A DNA stretch of 64,000 nt from Pempheris klunzingeri. Taxonomy: Eukaryota > Chordata > Actinopteri > Acropomatiformes > Pempheridae. Below, piece by piece: positions 52,301 to 57,693 of this stretch (position 1 is its first letter; every line of letters starts with the position of its first letter). Where the stretch lies: positions 10,711,338 through 10,775,337 of the forward strand of contig NC_092028.1 of the NCBI RefSeq assembly GCF_042242105.1, read 5' to 3'. The translations under genes were made by a program, and so were the position numbers. The notes below the pieces were generated by a model that worked only from the letters and a program-made list of their open reading frames with translations, did not search any database and had not been told where the DNA came from.

Positions 52301-55300
52301 ACAGCAAGCTTCCAGTCAATAAGGATTCAGCTTCAAATTGTAAAGCCCACGGAGAGAAAATTGTGAGTTGTGCTTTTTGATATTATAAATAAAATGTACT
52401 TGACTTGACTTTTTGCTCTTTTTGCTCAATGAAAAGTTGGCAGGTTGATGGTAGCTACAGTTCAATGACAACCTCTCAGTAACCAAACAAGTAAAAACGC
52501 CACCTTTTAGTCAAGTATCAAGAACCTCACCTGGGGAGAGTGAAAGGAATCTCTAATAATTTGTGGGACATATATTGTAAAACAGCAGCTTTAAATGCAA
52601 AAGTAATGACCATAAAAATAAAAAACACACATGAAACACACTGTTGCCCGTGAGGTGTGAGTGGTTGTGTGTGGCAGTGTCTCACCATACTGAGTCACCA
52701 GACTATGAGCCACGGTGGGGACAGCTTCCACTAGGCTCCCCAAGAAGTGGAAGGTAGGAAGGAAACACTTCACACTGAGCTGGTCACTCAGCTGGACAGG
52801 AAGTGTAATGTAAAGGAAATGTAAAAGGCAGCATATATTCATGATATAATAAAATAATGTAGCTTCACAGCATATAGGCTAGGTATATGGCACGCCAACA
52901 AGATATCACACACACTACACTTAGTCAAGTAATACAAAAGATTATAAAAAATCAGAAGAGCAATGTTGATTTATTAAGAACAGTGGCAGTCACTGTCTTA
53001 AAGCAGAACACTTGCTTATGTAGGATTTTCTAAAATACCTCCTCAGGGCATGTGTTGCTGCACAGCAGGTATGAAAAAATGTATATTTATGATTTTCAAC
53101 TACAACAACACTGCAATTTACATGCCTGTGATTCATTATTCTTCCAGAACTTAGTCAGATCGCATTGAAAATCTGTATTTTTTCTGTGTTCTTTAAATAC
53201 ATTTCCTTTGAAAATATCTAATCAGCCTCTATTCTAGTGACATAAATGAGACGTGTCTGCACCTCTCACTGGTGTTATACCTCTCTGTCATCATCAGTAT
53301 ACACAGCTTTACTATTTTCCACCTGCAGCGTGGGCTGCTGAATGAGCCATTCCCACAACTGCCTCTCCCAGAGGTGACACAACAGCAGCAAGGGGAAAAC
53401 AGACACACTTGGCTGTTTACTAAACAATCCTGGAAGGATATGTTGTTGGTTACACAAGTGCTGTTAAATATTTTAAGATGTTGAGCGTGCTTCTGTGCCT
53501 GCATGTGTAGATGTGCAGGTGCTTCCCTGTATGTCTGTAAATGTGTGTCTCACCTGTTTGTGTATCTCATCCAAAACAAAGCGCAGTGACAGCTCACTCT
53601 GGAGCTCTAAAAGCAGCTGAACCAGCACTGACACACATGAACACCCACAAAAGCACGCATGTACACAGATACACACATTAAACAAAAAAAAAACACACAC
53701 ATGCATTCATTAAATATACATCACAGTACAGTTTCCAACTTTCCTGGGATAATCAAGTGGAACAGTTTAAGGTATTTATGAATTAAATATCAATGAGCAA
53801 TCCAGTTTCATCTTTTTAAATTGTGCTATTTTAGAACTCTATTTAATTCATGTTTATTTTGTGAGCGACTGTGATGACATGCAATGTGCGTTGCAATTTT
53901 TGGACTAGTTCTGATGTCCTAACATGCTACCAAAAGTCCATATTGTTTATTAACATAACTTTTGATGTCAGAGCCATAAGGACAGTATGCTCCAATAGCC
54001 CTCAACTAAAACCAAAGCACTCATGAAGTTGGCTGCTTTACAAGACTGCTTAGCTGATAAAACAAAAGTTTCTGAGCTTTCTCCCCCATCATTTGTTTCT
54101 CCTCACACACGCAGACATTAACACTGCATTATTTATAGAGCTCAAATGAGTTTCAAAATGTGTCCATGACACATTCTCTGTGCAAAGAAAGCAGTGTCAA
54201 ATTTTAAACACTCTACTAGCTATTACAGCAAAGTGGTCCCTAAGGCACTTTAAGACAGATACTATAAAATCATTCTGTCATTTGCACTACAACAAAACAT
54301 TTTTGCATTTTGAAAGACTTAGCTGCTATGAGACAAATCTGACTTGTGTGCTAAAAAACTAGTAGTTCTCTGAGGCCAACATAAGACAAGGCACAGAAAA
54401 ATAGATGTGTAGCAGCCTGAACTGATCACCAAGCACAAAGAGAAAAGATACTAAGAATATCAACATTTTTACATCAGAGATGTTTAATTTTGAAACTGTC
54501 GAAACTGATGTGAAGGTAAAATCATCTTAGTAACCTGCAGTGACCATGAACACCGTCAAAGAGAGTTTGTGTGTTGGTGTCTTTTACAAAGAGCTACTAG
54601 CCTGTATGTACGTGTGAGTGCACTCCCATACTAACAACTACACAGAAAGTCGGTGTCTATGTTTGTGTGAGTTATGTCAGTGGGGTGTGTGAGTGTGTAC
54701 ATATATACGTGCACAGACACACACACTGACACACACACGCACACACATTACCCAAACCACAAATAGGCATCTTTTCACCTTGGTCAACCTTCTCCAGAGT
54801 GGCTGGGTCCTCCATAGTGTGAAGCATCCCTTGGGACAGAATAGCAATGACAGGCTAGATATAAACAGCACACTTCACCAAACCTTTGCTATATACACAG
54901 GAGGAGCGATATAATAAGAAAATGGAAGCTATAAAATGGACACTCATACATGAAAAAGCTGCCAACTCAATTAAAATGTGTGGTAGCTTGACAATAAGTA
55001 TTAAATTGGAATTCATACTATTGAGTGTTGAGGTCTAATTGATCGTGCTTTAATGTACAGTTTGTACCAAAATGGAAAGTGTATGACAGTCACAAATGTT
55101 GCATCTACTTTATGCTGGAATGGCTTTGCTGGATTTCCAAAAGACGAGGCAGCAAAAAAGCCATGTCATGTGTGTAAAAAATCATAATATTTCTATGGCT
55201 GCATCTCTACTCTACAAGCAAGTAAATAAGGACAAAGGTGCAATGGGGTGGATGGAAGGCATACTTTATATTGGATTAGGCCCTCACTGGCACATGTTGA

Positions 55301-57693
55301 AGCTCTTTTTAAGTCTTGTCATATTGGTCAGAGCTTTAACCGGCTTACCATTTTGCCACATTACGCTAATTTGATTAGAGCTCAAATGGAGTGGGTCTAA
55401 TGCCTAGTGAAATCCATCCGGTGCGGAGGAGGTATCAGTAATATCCTTTAATGATGACATACCATAAAAACCCACTGTGGTATAATTATAGAAGTGGTAG
55501 AGTACAATAATTTTATAAACTATCTGACTTGTGCTTTTTTACCTGACATCCTCACAACATCTGGAACTTAATTGTGGTGAGGATAATCTACTGGCCCTGG
55601 CAGTAAAATGGCAGTATTGACCACAATACAGAACTAATGAAGCTACTCTGCACGTACATAAGCATGATCTCATAAGATCAATGGCTTCACCAGGTGTTTG
55701 TCATAATACTGATGACATTATATACCCAACAGAGACGGATGAGTGCTGTACCGATTTGTTCCCTGCTCACACATTCTCTTCAATCATTGTGTATTTAGTT
55801 ATCTGACGTGCTGTTGACCATTTTGATTCTACAGTGTAGAAAAGAAAAGAGACAGATTTAACTAGCTAACATTAAGTTAGATAGATTTTACAATTTAGAT
55901 AAACATTCCTAATGAATAATAATAATATCATCATAATGTTCCAGCAAATACTAACTTAGTGAATCATAATCCTGGTGATGATACTTCAACACATTTTGGT
56001 AAGATAATTGCTAACAATGTTTATATAAGCTATGTATCAAAATATTATGTTATATTAGTAATGTTACTTTAGCTAGAGAGGAGCTCAGGGTTCTTAGCTA
56101 TGCCCCAGAGTTTGAAGGAGAGAAATGTCTGACATTATGTTTGACTGAATAGATGTCAATGAATATGCTCTAAAGTTTGTTTTGCAGTCAAGTGTCATAT
56201 TATTTTATATTCATAAATTACCCACCAGGGTAAGGAAACACTGCAAACATGGAACATTTCTCTGACTAAGTTGTCAGCAGAATATAAAACTGCATACCAA
56301 ACGAGCACAGAGAAAGTTTTCAGATTATGCGTTCTGTGATTCTTTTTTGGCTGATTCTTGCATTTTTTTTTTTTTTAGATGAAAGAAGATATTTTGTTCC
56401 AATGTTCTGAGACTTTCTCTTATCACTTTTCACACAAAAAATGAGTATCTAGATGATAAGAAACAAAACTGTCCACTTGGATATAAGCCATGTTACTAAA
56501 CAGGAGTGTCGATTAGTTAAATAATAAAATTATGCAATAAGTACAACCTCACGTAACATTTAATCTAGCTGCCAAGAAAAAGGAAAATCAATTATATCAA
56601 CAGGAATAAAATGCAATACCCAGTACTTAATGAGGGCCAAAATATCTGTCCAGTTCATCAGCAAATAAATGTATTGCATTTAAATGTATTTAATCCTTGC
56701 GGAGATGGAAGTCATGTCCCTTCATTACGCCTATAATATGAAAGAAAATCAGTAAACTGTAGCTCTATTATGTTGAATGTGAATTTTTCTGTGTACTGCT
56801 CTGGTAATATGAAAAGATCTATTGTCTTGATTGTGCAGTGCCCATGTAGAAAAGGAGTGATGTGACTGCAGCACTCGCCCCACTGTGCACTGACCCAGTG
56901 AAGATTAGTTCAAGGGAAAAAGGAAGGTCATACAAGCAAACTCAAGCCAGCAGGACGTGTAGAGCAACTGCTGCTTAGTGAAATAGTCAATATCAAATGG
57001 AGGATCTGTCACGGTTACTTTTGATGCTTCTCGTTCGGTTATTAATAGCCTTCCAAACTCACACCTACATCATGACTTATCAGCCTATGCAACCACTAGA
57101 GACAGAACAGATGAGATATGAAAGTTGAGGGCTTCCTAATCTTTCTCGCTAATCCTTCCTCCAAGTCCCATTCTTGTGCTGTATTTGCCACTGTGTCTCA
57201 CCCAGTAGGGAAGCTGTAAATCGCAGACAGACACTGTGGTCTTGCCGGAGCAGCTCTCTCAAGGCCCCCGGAGAACATCTCAGCACTCCACTGATACCAG
57301 ACAAGGCGAAAGACTTCCTGACTGACTGCAGAACAGAGGCAGAGAGGGGGAGATATGGGAGGGTAAATAAAGACTGTGTGTCAAGGGAAATTAAAAGAAT
57401 AATGCATTTTCCCATACATGTGCTGATAAATCTTTAAGTACCCAAAACGTCAAATACAGCAAAATAACACACACCAGCCAGCCAATAAGTGGAATAACTC
57501 AGTTTCATATTCAAGTAAGATAATCTAGGTTTATCATTATATTGCTCACCGCAACGTCGTCGCTCTCGATCATCTCAATGACACAGGCCACACAGAGCAG
57601 CAGCCCGCCTCCCTCCGCAGGCCCCAGGCGGCCGCTCCATTTTGGGTCATGTCTGAAGTGGATCTTGTCATAAACAATGTCCCCGCTCGTCAT
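9379..57693 (-). CDS. mei1: MEI1, meiotic double-strand-break formation protein 1 (31 coding exons)
   Basis: Thirty-one coding exons on the minus strand, listed separately, join with continuous phase to about 1354 codons from ATG at 57693 to TGA at 9379. I recall human MEI1 as slightly shorter, about 1270 residues. Diagnostic stretches matching the mammalian protein include [83 protein letters not shown] and [17 protein letters not shown]. The protein is almost wholly helical, Leu-rich and ARM/HEAT-like, with no catalytic motif and no signal peptide. Known of the family: MEI1 is needed for SPO11-dependent break formation and synapsis in meiosis, working in the nucleus with the other break-promoting factors; plant PRD1 is the distant counterpart. 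Oddities are a 19-Ser run encoded by a microsatellite in exon 25, a weak donor after exon 7, and a Tc1-like transposon in the last intron. Identity is very sure; exons 1, 3 and 4 are the least certain because I compared them with little remembered sequence. Confidence 0.94.
9790..9822. repeat. (CT)n(CA)n compound microsatellite
   Basis: About nine CT units followed directly by about eight CA units. A similar compound tract lies about 75 bases further right. Confidence 0.85.
9896..9936. repeat. (CT)n(CA)n compound microsatellite
   Basis: A short CT run, then a TTC interruption and about 13 CA units. It has the same architecture as the tract at 9790-9822, suggesting a small local duplication. 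Confidence 0.85.
11328..11369. repeat. (TG)n microsatellite
   Basis: Twenty-one uninterrupted TG units on the plus strand. A (CA)n tract of similar length follows 132 bases later in the opposite sense. Confidence 0.95.
11502..11542. repeat. (CA)n microsatellite
   Basis: About 20 CA units on the plus strand, inverted relative to the (TG)n at 11328-11369. Confidence 0.95.
13469..13668 (+). repeat. Left terminal inverted repeat of the Tc1-like element
   Basis: About 200 bases, pairing with the right repeat. The outer direct-repeat site is near 13482-13500 and the inner site near 13652-13668. Confidence 0.9.
13835..14857 (+). CDS. Tc1-family transposase, apparently intact (340 aa)
   Basis: One uninterrupted exon, [20 protein letters not shown] to the terminal NKGYMTKY, the normal length for a Tc1 transposase. 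Residues 1-110 form the paired-like DNA-binding region: a first helix-turn-helix around 10-47 ([17 protein letters not shown]), an SGAPRK linker in place of GRPR, and a second helix-turn-helix around 67-110. The catalytic triad is complete: D153 in [11 protein letters not shown]244 in [11 protein letters not shown] and E279 in DLNPIENLW. There are 34 residues between the second Asp and the Glu, the DD34E signature of Tc1. A glycine-rich box ([17 protein letters not shown]) is present at 187-203. Family role: it binds the terminal repeats, excises the element and inserts it at TA. No stop or frameshift interrupts it. Two changes from the usual fish sequence, as I remember it, are TCC for TRR at 165-167 and S for N at 245; whether they matter is unknown. 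Confidence 0.97.
   Translation: MAKTKELSKDTRNKIVDLHQAGKTESAIGKQLGVKKSTVGAIIRKWKTYKTTDNLPRSGAPRKISPRGVKMITRTVSKNPRTTRGDLVNDLQRAGTKVTKATISNTLRRQGLKSCSARRVPLLKPVHVQARLKFAREHLDDPEEDWENVIWSDETKIGLFGKNSTCCVWRRKNAELHPKNTIPTVKHGGGNIMLWGCFSAKGPGRLIRVKERMNGAMYREILSENLLPSARALKMKRGWVFQHDSDPKHTARATKEWLRKKHFKVLEWPSQSPDLNPIENLWRELKVRVARRQPQNITALEEICMEEWAKIPATVCKNLVKTYRKRLTSVIANKGYMTKY
14874..15072 (-). repeat. Right terminal inverted repeat of the Tc1-like element
   Basis: Reverse complement of the left repeat, ending TTGCCCCACTG. Compared with the left copy it lacks two bases of a GAGAGAGG run and has scattered substitutions, more in the inner half. Confidence 0.9.
15542..15673 (-). CDS. mei1: mei1 exon 30 (residues 1255-1298)
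   Basis: Encodes [20 protein letters not shown] then [19 protein letters not shown], aligned to human [20 protein letters not shown]. The acceptor is CTCTGCAG and the donor CAG|GTACAC, phase 0 both ends. Confidence 0.92.
15674..16834 (-). other. mei1: mei1 intron 29
   Basis: A 1.2 kb intron with a short (TG)n near 15870-15882 and another at 16794-16820 close to the donor of exon 29. No coding or mobile-element signal was seen. Confidence 0.6.
16835..16941 (-). CDS. mei1: mei1 exon 29 (residues 1219-1254)
   Basis: Encodes [20 protein letters not shown] then [15 protein letters not shown], clearly matching human [20 protein letters not shown]. The acceptor is GTGTTAG and the donor CTT|GTGAGA, phase 1 to 0. 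Confidence 0.94.
17325..17406 (-). CDS. mei1: mei1 exon 28 (residues 1192-1219)
   Basis: Encodes [20 protein letters not shown] then QRKSPTT, aligned to human [20 protein letters not shown]. The acceptor is CCTCCTCAG and the donor ACAG|GTACAA, phase 0 to 1. Confidence 0.93.
17407..20737 (-). other. mei1: mei1 intron 27, with a long polypurine tract
   Basis: A 3.3 kb intron. Its right portion (18280-20700) is AT-rich with no recognisable feature. Its left portion contains the polypurine tract at 17829-18065. No further exon fits the phase. Confidence 0.6.
17829..18065. repeat. Polypurine/polypyrimidine tract
   Basis: About 240 bases that are overwhelmingly A/G on the plus strand and C/T in the mei1 transcript, built of irregular AGAGG, GGGGA and AAGAGG units, not a clean microsatellite. 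Confidence 0.8.
20738..20922 (-). CDS. mei1: mei1 exon 27 (residues 1130-1191)
   Basis: Encodes [20 protein letters not shown], then [18 protein letters not shown], matching human MSQVRSLVIGLQNLLVQ. The acceptor is CTTTCCAG and the donor CAG|GTAGTA, phase 1 to 0. Confidence 0.93.
20923..22350 (-). other. mei1: mei1 intron 26
   Basis: A 1.4 kb intron, purine-rich on the plus strand at 20930-21240 and 21490-21680, so long pyrimidine runs precede the exon 27 acceptor. It contains a 51-base phase-1/1 pseudo-exon-like segment at 21877-21927 (see rejected items). Confidence 0.6.
22351..22435 (-). CDS. mei1: mei1 exon 26 (residues 1102-1130)
   Basis: Encodes [20 protein letters not shown] then RNTDNLLL, aligned to human VHQTLSVEMDQVLKALSF. 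The acceptor is TATTTAAG and the donor CTGG|GTAACA, phase 0 to 1, which exactly bridges exons 25 and 27. Confidence 0.88.
22754..22971 (-). CDS. mei1: mei1 exon 25 (residues 1029-1101), with poly-Ser
   Basis: Encodes [18 protein letters not shown], then 19 consecutive Ser codons (about residues 1048-1066), then [20 protein letters not shown]. The flanks match human VLLSSTGLMELLEKML and ALLCSAWLL, so the Ser run is an in-frame insertion. The donor is CAG|GTACAC, phase 1 to 0. Confidence 0.92.
22859..22915. repeat. Coding GAG/TCC trinucleotide microsatellite
   Basis: Fifty-seven bases of almost pure trinucleotide repeat (AGG/GGA on the plus strand), read as TCC Ser codons with a terminal TCT in mei1 exon 25. 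Confidence 0.95.
22972..24524 (-). other. mei1: mei1 intron 24
   Basis: A 1.5 kb intron of ordinary AT-rich sequence with a short TG run near 23028-23050. No gene, transposon or tandem array was seen. Confidence 0.55.
24525..24635 (-). CDS. mei1: mei1 exon 24 (residues 992-1029)
   Basis: Encodes [20 protein letters not shown] then [16 protein letters not shown], aligned to human LQPSFNFLYWSLHQT. The acceptor is TGTGTCAG and the donor AGAG|GTGAGA, phase 1 to 1. Confidence 0.9.
25446..25503. repeat. Near-perfect palindrome resembling a fish repeat tail
   Basis: Left arm (AATAAT)n CCTTTATTGATCCCC and right arm GGGGAAATAAAGGATTATT almost mirror each other around CATGG. The core TTTATTGATCCCC is a sequence I associate with abundant fish interspersed repeats. 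It lies in mei1 intron 23. Confidence 0.65.
25603..25719 (-). CDS. mei1: mei1 exon 23 (residues 953-992)
   Basis: Encodes [20 protein letters not shown], a short Ser run and VHFKLLYH. It aligns to human NLPLLLSLLSLMQL and MKLLHQ. The acceptor is GGGTTTAG and the donor CACG|GTGAGG. Confidence 0.9.
25720..29617 (-). other. mei1: mei1 intron 22
   Basis: A 3.9 kb intron with a purine-rich stretch at 26160-26300, an old repeat-like segment near 26600-26700 and a (GT)n run at 28388-28406. The rest is AT-rich with no coding signal. The + frame at 28704-28943 has no family resemblance. Confidence 0.55.
26605..26695 (+). repeat. Possible degraded fish interspersed-repeat fragment
   Basis: CTGGCAGACACCTCTACCAA then AAGCGCTTCACA, and about 45 bases later GATCGAACCCATAAGA, resemble in order the widespread fish segment with GCAGACGCTTTTATCCAAAG and ATTCGAACCCA. 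The match is diverged and from memory. Confidence 0.35.
29618..29807 (-). CDS. mei1: mei1 exon 22 (residues 890-953)
   Basis: Encodes [40 protein letters not shown] and GLGQGHTAQ. The acceptor is GACTACAG and the donor AAG|GTAAGA, phase 0 to 1. Confidence 0.92.
30073..30213 (-). CDS. mei1: mei1 exon 21 (residues 843-889)
   Basis: Encodes a charged, Glu-rich linker ([20 protein letters not shown]) then [17 protein letters not shown], matching human LFQLLRSIPSILLILLDL. The donor is CTG|GTAAGA, phase 0 both ends. Confidence 0.92.
30422..30607 (-). CDS. mei1: mei1 exon 20 (residues 781-842)
   Basis: Encodes [40 protein letters not shown] and [12 protein letters not shown], closely matching human [20 protein letters not shown] and VLELWFFW. 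The donor is ATG|GTAAGG, phase 0 both ends. Confidence 0.95.
31365..31515 (-). CDS. mei1: mei1 exon 19 (residues 730-780)
   Basis: Encodes [20 protein letters not shown] then [22 protein letters not shown], matching human IYLLAICQDKDNALRE. The acceptor follows a (TG)n tract; the donor is AAGGG|GTAACA, phase 2 to 0. Confidence 0.92.
31522..31543. repeat. (CA)n microsatellite next to the exon 19 acceptor
   Basis: About 11 CA units on the plus strand, so a (TG)n tract ends seven bases before the mei1 exon 19 acceptor and partly replaces its pyrimidine tract. Confidence 0.85.
31629..31667. repeat. (GC)(GCAC)(CA)n microsatellite
   Basis: A GCGCGCACGCACGC start leads into about 12 CA units; it lies about 90 bases from the tract at 31522-31543 in mei1 intron 18. 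Confidence 0.85.
32443..32623 (-). CDS. mei1: mei1 exon 18 (residues 670-730)
   Basis: Encodes [20 protein letters not shown] then [19 protein letters not shown]. The latter matches human QRQYCILLLFYLAYIHED. The acceptor is TCCCCCAG and the donor ACAG|GTAATA, phase 1 to 2. Confidence 0.92.
32624..36121 (-). other. mei1: mei1 intron 17
   Basis: A 3.5 kb intron with a truncated fish repeat at 33021-33069, an exon-18-like segment ending at 33265, and purine-rich plus-strand DNA at about 33440-33600 and 33820-34230. No additional exon is needed by phase. Confidence 0.6.
33021..33069 (+). repeat. Truncated fish interspersed repeat end
   Basis: Tandem CAAT units followed by CTTTATTTATATAGCGCCAA. 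This tail (or its reverse complement) is a very common end of repeats in teleost genomes. Only the end remains here. Confidence 0.6.
36122..36219 (-). CDS. mei1: mei1 exon 17 (residues 637-670)
   Basis: Encodes [20 protein letters not shown] then [12 protein letters not shown]. The acceptor TTATTTCAG was chosen because the joined segment has the same length as human [20 protein letters not shown]. The donor is CACG|GTATGC, phase 2 to 1. Confidence 0.88.
36793..36812. repeat. (CA)n microsatellite
   Basis: About 10 CA units in mei1 intron 16, just downstream (in the transcript) of exon 16. Confidence 0.8.
36887..36947 (-). CDS. mei1: mei1 exon 16 (residues 617-637)
   Basis: A 61-base exon encoding [19 protein letters not shown]. 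The acceptor is CCTTCCAG and the donor AACAG|GTACTG, phase 1 to 2. It aligns to human SSSFIRLTLELKARFCSG. Confidence 0.88.
36948..39193 (-). other. mei1: mei1 intron 15
   Basis: A 2.2 kb intron with the (GA)n tract at 37330-37370 and an ATT-rich stretch near 38539-38560. No other feature was seen. Confidence 0.55.
37330..37370. repeat. (GA)n microsatellite
   Basis: About 19 GA units on the plus strand with one early GGG interruption. Confidence 0.92.
39194..39302 (-). CDS. mei1: mei1 exon 15 (residues 581-617)
   Basis: Encodes [20 protein letters not shown] then [16 protein letters not shown]. The acceptor is GTAGAAG and the donor CTAG|GTGAGT, phase 0 to 1. Confidence 0.9.
39661..39808 (-). 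CDS. mei1: mei1 exon 14 (residues 531-580)
   Basis: Encodes [20 protein letters not shown] onward to [10 protein letters not shown]. It matches human SEPSAQENPFTAPS and CDSLCIPMVM. The donor is ATT|GTGAGAG, phase 2 to 0. Confidence 0.94.
40228..40319 (-). CDS. mei1: mei1 exon 13 (residues 501-531)
   Basis: Encodes [20 protein letters not shown] then [10 protein letters not shown], the last part matching human GFRSACRLA. The acceptor is TCCCCCAG and the donor TGCAG|GTCAGC, phase 0 to 2. Confidence 0.9.
40773..40887 (-). CDS. mei1: mei1 exon 12 (residues 462-500)
   Basis: Encodes [20 protein letters not shown] then [18 protein letters not shown], matching human VQYGELQALLEAMLNR. The acceptor is TTCTCCAG and the donor TCT|GTGAGT, phase 2 to 0. 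Confidence 0.92.
41997..42131 (-). CDS. mei1: mei1 exon 11 (residues 417-462)
   Basis: Encodes [20 protein letters not shown] then [20 protein letters not shown] and SALF. The acceptor is GAGTACAG, chosen over a later CCCCAG because QPPSVRLF aligns to human QPEEIKLF. The donor is TTTAG|GTATAC. Confidence 0.9.
   Translation of the reverse strand, partial: AAPKCAFVPQWSRVCGSFRSCSCCSVLLLPAGRHPGCQRCLCPV
42132..44121 (-). other. mei1: mei1 intron 10, with a perfect short palindrome
   Basis: A 2.0 kb intron. It holds the hairpin at 42574-42602, a (TC)n run at 42957-42972 and a (CA)n run at 42984-43000. No coding signal. Confidence 0.6.
44122..44221 (-). CDS. mei1: mei1 exon 10 (residues 384-417)
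   Basis: Encodes [20 protein letters not shown] then [12 protein letters not shown], matching human GIEAVVRSLQ...KQGLLLFAEIL. The acceptor is a TG-rich TGTGTAAG and the donor GAAAA|GTGAGT, phase 1 to 2. Confidence 0.93.
45026..45050. repeat. (CA)n microsatellite
   Basis: Twelve CA units in mei1 intron 9, about 60 bases downstream of exon 9 in the transcript. Confidence 0.9.
45109..45228 (-). CDS. mei1: mei1 exon 9 (residues 344-384)
   Basis: Encodes [20 protein letters not shown] then [19 protein letters not shown]. The [14 protein letters not shown] motif is near-identical to the mammalian protein. The acceptor is CATTGTAG and the donor TATG|GTGAGA. Confidence 0.95.
45706..45820 (-). CDS. 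mei1: mei1 exon 8 (residues 306-344)
   Basis: The acceptor TTTTCCAG precedes [20 protein letters not shown] then [18 protein letters not shown]. This is one of the segments most similar to human MEI1. The donor is CCTG|GTGAGA, phase 0 to 1. Confidence 0.95.
45905..45925. repeat. (TATC)n microsatellite
   Basis: Five TATC units preceded by a diverged GATC unit and followed by CA/TA alternation, in mei1 intron 7. Confidence 0.88.
46462..46640 (-). CDS. mei1: mei1 exon 7 (residues 246-305)
   Basis: Encodes [20 protein letters not shown] through a Gln/Asn-rich linker to CPLPLILKK. The exon end is fixed by phase 0 with exon 8 and by the remembered human PILKK-LLLSRDETLQ junction. The donor AAG|GTCTCT is a poor match beyond GT. 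Confidence 0.85.
46641..48368 (-). other. mei1: mei1 intron 6
   Basis: A 1.7 kb AT-rich intron without any recognised element or coding segment. Confidence 0.5.
48369..48578 (-). CDS. mei1: mei1 exon 6 (residues 176-246)
   Basis: Encodes [34 protein letters not shown] and [21 protein letters not shown]. The acceptor is TTCATCAG and the donor GTTG|GTGAGA, phase 1 to 1. Confidence 0.9.
48579..52685 (-). other. mei1: mei1 intron 5
   Basis: The longest mei1 intron without a transposon, 4.1 kb. Plus-strand purine-rich stretches lie at 49120-49205 and 50260-50330, and a (CA)n run at 51480-51495. No exon fits the phase between exons 5 and 6. Confidence 0.55.
52686..52791 (-). CDS. mei1: mei1 exon 5 (residues 141-176)
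   Basis: Encodes [20 protein letters not shown] followed by [15 protein letters not shown] and the first base of Gly/Val. The acceptor is TGTCCAG and the donor TATG|GTGAGA, phase 0 to 1. Confidence 0.88.
53323..53429 (-). other. mei1: Candidate alternative exon 4b of mei1
   Basis: Minus strand shows acceptor TATCCTTCCAG|GA, an open frame [20 protein letters not shown] then [15 protein letters not shown], and donor CTGCAG|GTGGAA. It runs phase 1 to 0, the same as exon 4 (53554-53627), so it could replace exon 4 but not be added to it. Not included in the main model. Confidence 0.35.
53554..53627 (-). CDS. mei1: mei1 exon 4 (residues 116-140)
   Basis: The acceptor GTGTCAG precedes [20 protein letters not shown] then IHKQ, and the donor is CAG|GTGAGAC. 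Phase 1 to 0. It joins smoothly to exon 5 as a helical repeat. Confidence 0.85.
54752..54829 (-). CDS. mei1: mei1 exon 3 (residues 90-116)
   Basis: The acceptor CCCAAG precedes [20 protein letters not shown] then PICGL. The donor used is TTTGG|GTAATG; a second in-frame donor 27 bases earlier (ACCAAG|GTGAAA) would shorten the protein by 9 residues. Phase 1 to 1. Confidence 0.75.
54830..57201 (-). other. mei1: mei1 intron 2
   Basis: A 2.4 kb AT-rich intron. It has a T/A-homopolymer near 56366-56378 and nothing else recognisable. Confidence 0.5.
57202..57325 (-). CDS. mei1: mei1 exon 2 (residues 49-90)
   Basis: The acceptor TTCTGCAG precedes [41 protein letters not shown] and the first base of Gly. 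The donor is CTGG|GTGAGACA, phase 0 to 1. Confidence 0.88.
57550..57693 (-). CDS. mei1: mei1 coding exon 1 (residues 1-48)
   Basis: ATG at 57693-57691 opens [20 protein letters not shown] followed by [20 protein letters not shown]. The donor is GTTGCG|GTGAGC, phase 0. Just upstream, AACAG|GTGGGAGG could be a 5' UTR acceptor, so a separate non-coding first exon may exist. Confidence 0.85.
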
